A stretch of DNA of 64,000 nt from Adiantum capillus-veneris (lineage: Eukaryota > Streptophyta > Polypodiopsida > Polypodiales > Pteridaceae). Below the pieces are notes generated by a model, which saw nothing but the letters and a program-made list of their open reading frames with translations, was not told the DNA's origin and searched no databases. The stretch is from the NCBI GenBank assembly GCA_014529385.2, contig CM043947.1, positions 119,982,891 to 120,046,890 of the forward strand, given 5' to 3'. The position numbers were made by a program, and so were the translations under genes. The first letter of the stretch is position 1. Each line of letters begins with the position of its first letter. This document shows, piece after piece, positions 11,441-20,135 of this stretch.

Positions 11441-11526
11441 TTGGTTGGCTTTCAGAAAATAGAATAGCCACAAATACATAAAAGCAATTGTACTTTCAGA
11501 AGATTGCTATGTACAAAATCAAAAGA

Positions 11527-11589
11527 GGATCACGGCGTGTGGAATATGTAAATTTACGTCAAAAACACTCCTGGCGCGCCATGATCCAC
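11527..11589. repeat. 63-bp hairpin unit 2
   Basis: Starts GGATCACGGCGTG and ends GGCGCGCCATGATCCAC. Same length and arm logic as unit 1. Confidence 0.85.
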
Positions 11590-11660
11590 ATTGCAGGATT
11601 TTATAAATTGAATACCTACAATATATTATTACAAAAAATACCTTTGTAAATATAAGAAGT

Positions 11661-11723
11661 GGATAACGGCGCGCGGAGTATGTAAACTCATCTTTATAAT
11701 GTAACTGGCGCGCCATGATCCAA
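11661..11723. repeat. 63-bp hairpin unit 3
   Basis: Starts GGATAACGGCGCGC and ends GGCGCGCCATGATCCAA. The inner arms are GGCGCGC/GCGCGCC. Confidence 0.85.
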
Positions 11724-12018
11724 TTATGAAATTTGAAAGGTCAAATGATATTTTACATTTTAAAGCACACTTACAGAACACAACTAAACTAAGGACATAG
11801 TAAAACTGAAGGGATTTGCTTTACCTTTGCTAGGACTAGACATTGTTGTTGGAGTAGAGGTTTTGGACTAGGAATGTAGTTTGGAGTCTTCAAGCTTCTG
11901 ATTTCTGCACCTTGAAGGAGGCAGAAGCCTTCTTAGGTGACTCTTTTCCCCTTCCTCACTTTTTCTCTCTGTCTCTCAAAGCTTTATATCCGTCTCTTTC
12001 AAGATCTATAATAAGCTT
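11724..12018. other. intergenic spacer
   Basis: No gene seen. Probably upstream flank of the minus-strand gene. Confidence 0.3.
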
Positions 12019-12066
12019 GTGCACACCAGTTAATCTCTCTTTCTCTCCCTCCTTCTCTCTATCTCC

Positions 12067-12156
<90 letters not shown>

Positions 12157-12172
12157 ATTCTCTCTTTCTCTC
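12019..12172. repeat. (CT)n microsatellite
   Basis: Nearly pure CT from about 12065 to 12151, flanked by interrupted CT. On the minus strand this is a GA array. Confidence 0.95.
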
Positions 12173-12302
12173 TCCTCTCCCCTTTTGCATGCAATAATAG
12201 ATATTACCGTTGCATTTTTGACAATGCGAGCTGCATGAGTTGAACGCGTGTTACAAGGACATGTATTTAATGGGCGGTATGACCAATAAAGTGATTTTTT
12301 AC

Positions 12303-12343
12303 TACCCGAAAGAGATAAGGAGATAGAGATGGAGGGGGAGAAG

Positions 12344-12406
<63 letters not shown>

Positions 12407-12535
12407 GGAGATAGGGAGAGAGGGTCAGAGAGAAAGAGTGAGAGAGAGACAGAATGAGAGAGAGAGAGAGAGAATGAGAGTGAGAGAGAGAAAGAGAATG
12501 AGAGAGAGAGAGAGATAAGGAGAGAGAATATTCCC
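12303..12535. repeat. (GA)n microsatellite, first block
   Basis: Interrupted GA/GGA array facing the CT array at 12019-12172, so the two form a large imperfect inverted repeat. Confidence 0.95.
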
Positions 12536-12540
12536 CTTGT

Positions 12541-12603
12541 GGATCATGACGCGCAGTAGGCTATTAGCCCATGTCAAATCTGAGCCCGCGTGTCGTGATC
12601 CCA
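12541..12603. repeat. 63-bp hairpin unit 4
   Basis: Starts GGATCATGACGCG and ends CGTGTCGTGATCCCA. It is embedded between two GA arrays, about 0.8 kb from units 1-3, yet has exactly the same length. Confidence 0.8.
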
Positions 12604-12637
12604 GAAAAAAGGGAGAGAGAGAGAGAGAGATAGGGAT

Positions 12638-12691
<54 letters not shown>

Positions 12692-12718
12692 TAAGAGAGG
12701 GAGAGAGAGAGAGAGAGA

Positions 12719-12763
<45 letters not shown>

Positions 12764-12773
12764 AAGGACAGGG

Positions 12774-12822
<49 letters not shown>
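12604..12822. repeat. (GA)n microsatellite, second block
   Basis: GA array ending about 30 bp before the ATG of the H3-like gene, so it would lie in its 5' leader or core promoter. Confidence 0.95.
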
Positions 12823-12825
<3 letters not shown>

Positions 12826-12852
12826 TTCTCTGCATTTTTCTCTTTCAGTGTA

Positions 12853-13458
12853 ATGGCAAGAACCAAGGCAACAGCAAGGAAGGCAGGGAAAGGATCAGGG
12901 CTTGCAAAGAAAGCATGTGGAAGGTCTGCTAGTAAGAATAAAACTTTAGGTAAACCAATGAAGATATTGAAGGGCCCAAGAATAAAGAATATTCAAAGAA
13001 ACATGGGTTTATTTAGGGAGATCAGGAAAGCTCAAAAGTGTATTGAGTTGTGTGTCCCTAAACTTCCTTTTCAAAGAGCAGTGAGACAAATCTGTGAGGA
13101 AGCATGTGCTGGTACAATGAGGTGGAAGGCAGTTGCCCTGCTGTGTCTTCAAGAAGCAGCAAAAGATTTTCTTTTGGAGTATTTTAATGATATTACTATT
13201 GTTGTTTCTCATGCTCACCGTTTGACAATAATGGACAAGGACAGTGAGACTCTTAAGAGAGTGCACTGGAGATACAATAATCTCCTTATCCCTAATGAGT
13301 TTATTGATCCCAAAATGAAAGATATACTGCTAATACCACCAGGCCGCCAAGCTCAAGGGGTTAAGATCCATGAGGTTACTCGTGAGGTAAACACAAGAGC
13401 CAGAGCTGAGCAAGAAGAAAGACGGCACTCTGAAGTAGAGAAGTTAAGGAGTATATAG
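12853..13458 (+). CDS. divergent histone H3-like protein, 201 codons to first stop
   Basis: The product begins MARTKATARKAGKG, keeping the H3 tail pattern with Lys4 and Lys9 but with Ala in place of Ser10. The fold follows: alphaN GLFREIRKAQKCIEL (52-66), alpha1 LPFQRAVRQI (71-80), alpha2 RWKAVALLCLQEAAKDFLLE (90-109), then HAHRLTIMDKD (120-130). Loop 1 is one residue longer than in canonical H3, and the alpha2 pattern RWxAxALLxLQEAAxDFL is reminiscent of CENH3, while alphaN is more H3-like. A 60-residue charged C-terminal extension is absent from normal H3. The ATG at 12853 is chosen because it starts the conserved tail. A GA array lies directly upstream. Confidence 0.85.
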   Translation: MARTKATARKAGKGSGLAKKACGRSASKNKTLGKPMKILKGPRIKNIQRNMGLFREIRKAQKCIELCVPKLPFQRAVRQICEEACAGTMRWKAVALLCLQEAAKDFLLEYFNDITIVVSHAHRLTIMDKDSETLKRVHWRYNNLLIPNEFIDPKMKDILLIPPGRQAQGVKIHEVTREVNTRARAEQEERRHSEVEKLRSI

Positions 13459-13682
13459 TCTGCTATAGCTGATGAAGAGGCCCAGAGGAGAACTTATGGG
13501 AAAGTTACCATAGAGCTAAATTAAAGAAACAATGATGTATTACACTCCATGACAGAGGGACTGCTAGCAAGCATTCCCCTTGCTGATGATAGTAGGCAAT
13601 TAGCACTGGACTATGTTGATATTGGGATATTGAAAGATCCAAATGCAAAAATTAGCAACTCTATTGTTTATGTATGCCTAAA
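13459..13682 (+). pseudogene. in-frame continuation of the H3-like exon
   Basis: After TAG 13456-13458 the same frame stays open except for TAA 13522-13524 and encodes a charged, helix-prone stretch that continues the style of the extension before the stop. It ends at donor AAA|GTAAGT (13683). The intron 13683-13776 ends ...GCTAG; this acceptor, not the nearer TGTAG at 13760, keeps the next exon in frame without stops. Confidence 0.55.
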
Positions 13683-13776
13683 GTAAGTGCTCATCTCTAC
13701 TTTTAAGATCTTTCTTTGTTGGTACTTGGCCTCTAATTAAATCCTTGTTTGTGATTGTAGCTTAATAAAGAGCTAG

Positions 13777-14013
13777 CTCCCTCAATAAACCCAAAATGAA
13801 TTTTTTTATTTTAATGTCTGTGCCACTCCGAATAAAGAACACCCCACATGGAACATTGAAGAGATGGTTTATACACTGTCCAATGCTCCAAGTAACAACA
13901 CTGGTGTTGCCATATAAATCACCAAATCATTGGAGCCTTGTAAGCATAGAATTGGACAACCAAGTGGTATGGACTATCAACTCCATACAAGCAACACATT
14001 CAGAAATAAGAGT
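13777..14013 (+). pseudogene. C48 (Ulp1-like) protease exon with catalytic His
   Basis: Encodes TTLVLPYKSPNHWSLVSIEL followed by VVWTINSIQATHSE. This matches the first half of the Ulp1/C48 cysteine protease core, where HW carries the catalytic histidine (codon 13928-13930). The residue at the usual catalytic Asp position reads Asn (13979-13981). The exon ends at donor GT|GTAAGT (14014). C48 proteases remove SUMO or related modifiers, and in plants they are also often carried by transposons. Confidence 0.75.
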
Positions 14014-14100
14014 GTAAGTGTTGATAAAACCTTTAGTGTTTATTTGGGGAATGGTTGATGACCTGAATATTGTTAATAATAAACCTTTACTGTTTATAGA

Positions 14101-14123
14101 CGTATAAAAAGATTACTTCACGT
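14101..14123 (+). pseudogene. start of the protease exon that was hit by the retrotransposon
   Basis: Begins after acceptor TTTATAG (14100) and runs 23 bp to the array. Joined to 22830 it continues in frame (IKRLLHVYGILCG), so the insertion lies inside an exon. ACGT at 14120-14123 is repeated at 22826-22829. Confidence 0.7.
14120..14123. repeat. target-site duplication ACGT, left copy
   Basis: Four bases before the first LTR, identical to 22826-22829 after the third LTR. A 4-bp duplication is shorter than the 5 bp usual for gypsy, so one base may have mutated (CACGT against AACGT). Confidence 0.65.
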
Positions 14124-15269
14124 TGTCAAGAATTTTTTGGAGCAAGGGATTGCGCATATGTACATACACATGCATGGTGCATCAAATAAAGGATTGCCCA
14201 TTTTCCTTAGCCAGGTGGTTATGTGGGGCCCACATGTGTACAGGTAGGACAGGGTGTACATAGTGCATCGATTTTCATCGTTACCAGTACCAGTGTGTTT
14301 TCTCTACAATAATGAGGAGTTGTTAGCGTGTAAAACTTCTCGAGGAAGCTATCCGCGGGCCAACGACATGAGGTAAGCAGGTGCGTCAGATGGCATCTAG
14401 TGGCGTCAGGAGGGCGAACAGGGTCAATACTTGCACGCGGAGAAGTACGCACACAACGTGGGTGTTTTCTTGTGAGAGTTATGCAGAAAGATCATCATTA
14501 GGACCACTTTTTGGGGCCACTTCACGCGGTGGCGAGATGCATTATTGGAAAAAAGCTGAGTGCCAGGTGTGCGAATGATGCAAAAAGGTGACAACTATGC
14601 ACTGCGAGGTCATTTTTTGGCCTGTTCGGGGTCCGTTTGAGGTCATCTAAAAGGCCAAGGGTGCCCAACTAATAAATCAAAGTGTGGGAACTGAAAAAAG
14701 AGAGAGAAGACCAGAAAAAACGTGGAGAGGAGAGGAGGAACAGTCGCAGGTGTGTTTTGGGGTTTTTGGAGCCTGTTTTGGCCGTAAACTGCTCATCCGA
14801 GGTCGGATTTGAGCACTTTGACATTGTAGACTGGGGTTTTGGGCCGTTTCGGACGCGATGGCGCTGTCCATTTTGTCAAATTCCTCACTCTTTTTTTGCT
14901 GTTTTTCTGTGTAAGTTTCTCCTATGAGCGAAGTTTCTGCTCTAGTTTGTGATTGTATCTGGCTTATTTTACCCATATTATGTGAGCTATTTGCCCCATT
15001 GGTGTTGGCCCAAGCTCAATTGTATCTAAACATCAGAAATTCTCCTCTTTTGAGCTGAGTTTTTTGGGTGTGTGTGTGTGTGTGTGTGTGTCTGTGTGGA
15101 GTGGGCAAGTGGATAGTCTCTCTCCTCTCACTCCAGAGGTGTGTTCCCTGTCTCGGCCAGGTGTGTTGTGTACGCCGAGTGGTGCCCCATAGTATGTGTG
15201 TGTGTATCTTCCCAAGAGTGTGTGTCGGGTCGTTATAGAGGCGCTGTGTGTGTTTTCATCCCGCTCACA
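14124..15269 (+). repeat. array LTR 1
   Basis: 1146 bp, TGTCAAG...CGCTCACA. Contains a GA block near 14700, a GT run at 15069-15091 and the sequence GGGGCCCACATGTG near 14225. Confidence 0.9.
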
Positions 15270-15275
15270 TTCTTT

Positions 15276-15293
15276 TGGTGCCCCCACTGAGGA
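15276..15293 (+). promoter_or_regulatory. primer binding site, unit 1
   Basis: TGGTGCCCCCACTGAGGA, six bases after the LTR end. Gypsy-4 has TGGCGCCCCCACGGAGGA at the same place. The primer tRNA is not identified here. Confidence 0.65.
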
Positions 15294-15341
15294 TCTTCTT
15301 CGAGTACCTTCTGCTTCGAGCTTCAAGCTTCGAGATTCGGG

Positions 15342-15436
15342 ATTACAGGTTGCAGGTTGCAGACTACAGGTTACAGGTTACAGGTTACAGGTTACAGGTT
15401 ACAGGTTACAGGGACAGGTACAGGTATAGGTGATTC
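15342..15436 (+). repeat. (TTACAGG)n heptamer array, unit 1
   Basis: Six perfect TTACAGG copies after CTACAGG, flanked by variants TTGCAGG and GACAGG. Unit 2 (19127-19213) has four. Confidence 0.9.
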
Positions 15437-16043
15437 ACACAGGTACAGGTAGCTAGAGTACAGTGATATACTAGCAGTGATGTCACTTGCAGTTGTTGTG
15501 GGAATGCATCACTTGGCGCCTATTTGAGCGCATTGTCTACTGGATTGTACGTTACTTGTGGAAACTGCCATTGTACGCATTTGTGGAGCCATATATGGTT
15601 TTATTTGGCAGTCCCAGCCATTTCTGAGACTTGGTCTGGAAGATAGTCATTTCTGAGACTTGACTATATGCGATTTGCATTAGCCTTCGTGTGAGGGTCG
15701 ATAGCGTGAGGTTTTTATTGAGCTGGGGGATTCTCAAATGTGGAGATCCTTTCGGTGATACAGGTAGCTGGAGCACCCTTTTTGTGACCTCGCCATAGGC
15801 TATGTATTAGTGATTCCTACTTGATGCTCGGGTTCTATTGTTGACAGTTTATGCATACATATACAGTCTATATTTTGGGTTCACAGTGCTCAACTTCTAA
15901 GGAAGCACTGTCAAAAATTTTCCAAGTTATGATGGCTGGTTTTTTGGTCTTTTGAGCCATTTATGCTGTTATCCTGCTAAAATTTTGGCAAAATCAGAGG
16001 TTAAGTCAGGTGTGCCTTCTTGGGAGCTTCATGGTTGGCTTTA

Positions 16044-16262
16044 ATGGATGATCAAAATGGCCCTCAATTCACTCCATTTCATTTAACTCAAAGAATCCAG
16101 ATAAATGTTCATGTGTCCAGGAAGATTTTTTTCCAGCAGCGCATAGTCTTTATGTTTGGGCCAAGAAGATTGAGAGAGATCCTGGAATGTCCTTTGCCTG
16201 TTGTAATTCCGATGATCAACTATGAAAACTCATTTGATGTGCATGTGTTTGTCCTTATCTAA
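16044..16262 (+). CDS. conserved small leader ORF, unit 1 (72 codons)
   Basis: Begins ATGGATGATCAAAATGG and encodes MDDQNGPQFTPFHLTQRIQ..., ending HVFVLI. It is identical in unit 2 and present in gypsy-4, where ten substitutions separate the copies: nine synonymous and one Val/Ala. No indel occurs in the ORF although the surrounding leader has several. It is in frame with gag, separated by a TAA and 102 bp. I do not recognise a family. The substitution pattern argues for a translated, selected peptide. Confidence 0.7.
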   Translation: MDDQNGPQFTPFHLTQRIQINVHVSRKIFFQQRIVFMFGPRRLREILECPLPVVIPMINYENSFDVHVFVLI

Positions 16263-16364
16263 AGCTGAGCTCCATTGAAGTTTCTGGGGATTGGGTAGTC
16301 AAAAGTCTTGGGTTCTTGCACGTGTGTTCGAAGGGGTTCTCAAAGTATTGTAACTTGGGTAGCC

Positions 16365-17855
16365 ATGGCTTTCTCTTATCCGGAATTTCATGGAAGAAGT
16401 GGTGAAGATGCGGAAGACTTTCTGGAGCAAGTCGAGGTGGCATGCATAACCAACAATATGTGTGATGAGGACAAGATTTTGAGGCTATTTGGATTGCTTT
16501 TGAAAGATGAGGCCCGTGTTTGGTTCATGGATTTGGAAGCTAAAGAAGCAGTGGCTTCTTCTTATGGTTTGAGTCTTGACAAGTTTATAGAAGCTTTTTT
16601 AGAGCGTTTCCAGGTTTTTGAAGATGCAAATGCAGTATGGAATGAGCTCAATGCTCTTAAGCAAGGTTATTGTCAAGGTGTTGATACCTATGTACAAGGT
16701 TTTACAGATTTATGGACTCGTTGGTGTGTTGCTCTTAAGGATGAGACCCCCCCTTGTTCATTGAAGAAAAGTTTTTTTGTTGATGGTTTGTCACCTTGGT
16801 TGCAGTTCGAGGTTGAGTTGAAGAGGCCCGAGTCTTTTGAAGATGCGGTATGCATTGCAAAGCACAAGGAATGGAAGTTTAAGCATCTTGAGGAACATGG
16901 TATCAGTACAGGTATGCATGTGCAAGATGGATTTGACATGGAAGATGAAGTTAAGCCTAAGCAGGTGAAAAGTAGCCTATCCTATGATGTTTCTCGTTTC
17001 ATCCCAAGGTCTATTGTGAAGCGTAAAGAGGTCTTGCAGGTTGACAGGTTTATGGAAGAGCTTAAAGAGGTGAGTAATGCTTTGGATGCAAGATTGAAAA
17101 GTCGTGAAAAGGATGCATTGGCTACTTGTGTACCTTGTGATTCTGGGTGTGAGTGTGAGTTTGAGGTCATTGATGATGAGCACATATCTTTGGATACTAG
17201 TTCCTTGGAAATTAGGGAAGAGGGCAAGGTTGAGAGCCATTTTGTGGATTGGTTGGATGTGGAGCCTATTTTGAAGCCATATTTTGATGTATGTGCAGTG
17301 ATTGAACCGATTTGTGAGCATGATTGTGGTTTAGAGCAGGGATCTGTATTCTTGGACACTGATGAACCCATGCTAGAAGCTATGGATCGTGGTGCTAGCC
17401 ATGATTATGATGTGGATAAAGTTATGTGTAATGATGAGTATGCTTATGATGATGAGAAGGGGTTTGGCATATATGAGTCCAATCTCAGTTATGTGGATGC
17501 CTATGCTAGGGATATGTGTGCTGCGGGGATACTTTTGTGCTTTGGATATCAACAACTTTACCTTCACACAATGCTTTTAGCTACTTGGGTGCATGATTTG
17601 CAGGTTGTTTCTATGGTTGGTGAAGCCAAGATGCCAGGTGATGAGTCACTTGAGTTGTCTCTATCGGTTGGGTTGAATGTGGCATGCAATATTTATTCTT
17701 TTGGCACTCCAGACAGGGCGGATGTGTTAGTTGGATATGCCTATGGTGCATTTTGGTTGATTGTTGACAAATGTAGGTGTGGTGTTATGATGCTTCTTGT
17801 GAATCAGGCAACATGCCTTTGGCCTTTTGATCCAGGTGGAATGAGCATCTACTAG
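16365..17855 (+). CDS. gag-derived ORF with novel C-terminal half, unit 1
   Basis: Intact frame of 496 codons. The ATG at 16365 (GTAGCCATGG) is chosen because gypsy-4 gag starts with the same MAFSYPEFHGR, although the frame extends upstream to 16308. Residues 1-175 are a gag capsid-like domain (VWFMDLEAKEAV, FLERFQVFEDANAVWNEL, LWTRWCVALKDE, FFVDGL) clearly related to gypsy-4 gag but strongly diverged after the first 20 codons. The remaining 320 residues are rich in Asp, Glu, Cys and Tyr (CDSGCECEFEVIDDEHI, YAYDDEKGFGIYESNLSY), with no zinc knuckle, protease or RT motif. I do not recognise this part. It probably supplies particle protein in cis while pol comes from a partner. Confidence 0.8.
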   Translation: MAFSYPEFHGRSGEDAEDFLEQVEVACITNNMCDEDKILRLFGLLLKDEARVWFMDLEAKEAVASSYGLSLDKFIEAFLERFQVFEDANAVWNELNALKQGYCQGVDTYVQGFTDLWTRWCVALKDETPPCSLKKSFFVDGLSPWLQFEVELKRPESFEDAVCIAKHKEWKFKHLEEHGISTGMHVQDGFDMEDEVKPKQVKSSLSYDVSRFIPRSIVKRKEVLQVDRFMEELKEVSNALDARLKSREKDALATCVPCDSGCECEFEVIDDEHISLDTSSLEIREEGKVESHFVDWLDVEPILKPYFDVCAVIEPICEHDCGLEQGSVFLDTDEPMLEAMDRGASHDYDVDKVMCNDEYAYDDEKGFGIYESNLSYVDAYARDMCAAGILLCFGYQQLYLHTMLLATWVHDLQVVSMVGEAKMPGDESLELSLSVGLNVACNIYSFGTPDRADVLVGYAYGAFWLIVDKCRCGVMMLLVNQATCLWPFDPGGMSIY

Positions 17856-17887
17856 TGCTGCTGCTGAGCATGAATGCTCTAGCAGGC

Positions 17888-17900
17888 TAGGGGGTGGGCA
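17888..17900 (+). promoter_or_regulatory. polypurine tract, unit 1
   Basis: CTAGGGGGTGGGCAAA just ahead of LTR 2 (TGTCAGGAG at 17906). Confidence 0.7.
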
Positions 17901-17905
17901 AATTA

Positions 17906-19054
17906 TGTCAGGAGTTTTTTGGAGCAAGGGATTGCGCATATGTACATACACATGCATGGTGCATCAAATAAAGGATTGCCCATTTTCCTTAGCCAGGTGG
18001 TTATGTGGGGCCCACATGTGTACAGGTAGGACAGGGTGTACATAGTGCATCGATTTTCATCGTTACCAGTACCAGTGTGTTTTCTCTACAATAATGAGGA
18101 GTTGTTAGCGCGTAAAACTTCTCGAGGAAGCTATCCGCGGGCCAACGACATGAGGTAAGCAGGTGCGTCAGATGGCATCTAGTGGCGTTAGGAGGGCGAA
18201 CAGGGTCAATACTTGCACGCGGAGAAGTACGCACACAACGTGGGTGTTTTCTTGTGAGAGTTATGCAGAAAGGTCATCATTAGGACCACTTTTTGGGGCC
18301 ACTTCACGTGGTGGCAAGATGCATTATTGGAAAAAAGCTGAGTGCCAGGTGTGCGAATGATGCAAAAAGGTGACAACTATGCACTGCGAGGTCATTTTTT
18401 GGCCTGTTCGGGGTCCGTTTGAGGTCATCTAAAAGGCCAAGGGTGCCCAACTAATAAATCAAAGTGTGGGAACTGAAAAAAGAGAGAGAAGACCAGAAAA
18501 AACGTGGAGAAGAGAGGAGGAACAGCCGTAGGTGTGTTTTTGGGGTTTTTGGAGCCTGTTTTGGCCGTAAACTGCTCATCCGAGGTCGGATTTGAGCACT
18601 TTGACATTGTAGACTGGGGTTTTGGGCCGTTTCGAACGCGATGGCGCTGTCCATTTTGCCAAATTCCTCACTCTTTTTTTGCTGTTTTTCTGTGTAAGTT
18701 TCTCCTATGAGCGAAGTTTCTGCTCTAGTTTGTGATTGTATCTGGCTTATTTTACCCATATTATGTGAGCTATTTGCCCCATTGGTGTTGGCCCAAGCTC
18801 AATTGTATCTAAACATCAGAAATTCTCCTCTTTTGAGCTGAGTTTTTTGGGTGTGTGTGTGTGTGTGTGTGTGTGTCTGTGTGGAGTGGGCAAGTGGATA
18901 GTCTCTCTCCTCTCACTCCAGAGGTGTGTTCCCTGCCTCGGCCAGGTGTGTTGTGTACGCCGAGTGGTGCCCCATAGTATGTGTGTGTGTATCTTCCCAA
19001 GAGTGTGTGTCGGGTCGTTATAGAGGCGCTATGTGTGTTTTCATCCCGCTCACA
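17906..19054 (+). repeat. array LTR 2 (shared by both units)
   Basis: 1149 bp, TGTCAGGAG...CGCTCACA. Serves as 3' LTR of unit 1 and 5' LTR of unit 2. Confidence 0.9.
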
Positions 19055-19060
19055 TTCTTT

Positions 19061-19078
19061 TGGTGCCCCCACTGAGGA
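19061..19078 (+). promoter_or_regulatory. primer binding site, unit 2
   Basis: TGGTGCCCCCACTGAGGA, identical to unit 1. Confidence 0.65.
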
Positions 19079-19814
19079 TCTTCTTCGAGTACCTTCTGCT
19101 TCGAGCTTCAAGCTTCGAGATTCGGGATTACAGGTTGCAGGTTGCAGACTACAGGTTACAGGTTACAGGTTACAGGTTACAGGGACAGGTACAGGTATAG
19201 GTGATTCACACAGGTACAGGTAGCTGGAGTACAGTGATATACTAGCAGTGATGTCACTTGCAGTTGTTGTGGGAATGCATCACTTGGCGCCTATTTGAGC
19301 GCATTGTCTGCTGGATTGTACGTTACTTGTGGAAACTGCCATTGTACGCATTTGTGGAGCCATATATGGTTTTATTTGGCAGTCCCAGCCATTTCTGAGA
19401 CTTGGTCTGGAAGATAGTCATTTCTGAGACTTGACTATATGCGATTTGCATTAGCCTTCGTGTGAGGGTCGATAGCGTGAGGTTTTTATTGAGCTGGGGG
19501 ATTCTCAAATGTGGAGATCCTTTCGGTGATACAGGTAGCTGGAGCACCCTTTTTGTGACCTCGCCATAGGCTATGTATTAGTGATTCCTACTTGATGCTC
19601 GGGTTCTATTGTTGACAGTTTATGCATACATATACAGTCTATATTTTGGGTTCACAGTGCTCAACTTCTAAGGAAGCACTGTCAAAAATTTTCCAAGTTA
19701 TGATGGCTGGTTTTTTGGTCTTTTGAGCCATTTATGCTGTTATCCTGCTAAAATTTTGGCAAAATCAGAGGTTAAGTCAGGTGTGCCTTCTTGGGAGCTT
19801 CATGGTTGGCTTTA

Positions 19815-20033
19815 ATGGATGATCAAAATGGCCCTCAATTCACTCCATTTCATTTAACTCAAAGAATCCAGATAAATGTTCATGTGTCCAGGAAGATTTT
19901 TTTCCAGCAGCGCATAGTCTTTATGTTTGGGCCAAGAAGATTGAGAGAGATCCTGGAATGTCCTTTGCCTGTTGTAATTCCGATGATCAACTATGAAAAC
20001 TCATTTGATGTGCATGTGTTTGTCCTTATCTAA
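19815..20033 (+). CDS. conserved small leader ORF, unit 2
   Basis: Same 72 codons as in unit 1 with no difference seen. Confidence 0.7.
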   Translation: MDDQNGPQFTPFHLTQRIQINVHVSRKIFFQQRIVFMFGPRRLREILECPLPVVIPMINYENSFDVHVFVLI

Positions 20034-20135
20034 AGCTGAGCTCCATTGAAGTTTCTGGGGATTGGGTAGTCAAAAGTCTTGGGTTCTTGCACGTGTGTTC
20101 GAAGGGGTTCTCAAAGTATTGTAACTTGGGTAGCC

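Noticed and set aside
12425-12932. Long open frames of Ser-Leu or Arg-Glu dipeptides over GA/CT arrays
   Set aside because: They are translations of microsatellites. Only the frame from ATG 12853 has real protein character.
15060-15330. Thr-His and Val-Cys rich frames over GT runs (also 18.8, 22.6, 42.8 and 45.3-45.5 kb)
   Set aside because: Microsatellite translations inside LTRs.
16308-16364. Start of the gag ORF at 16308
   Set aside because: No ATG there. Homology with gypsy-4 begins at ATG 16365.
16688-17567. Minus-strand frames opposite the array gag ORFs (repeated at 20459-21338)
   Set aside because: Antisense shadows of a strongly coding frame, with no start context or family match.
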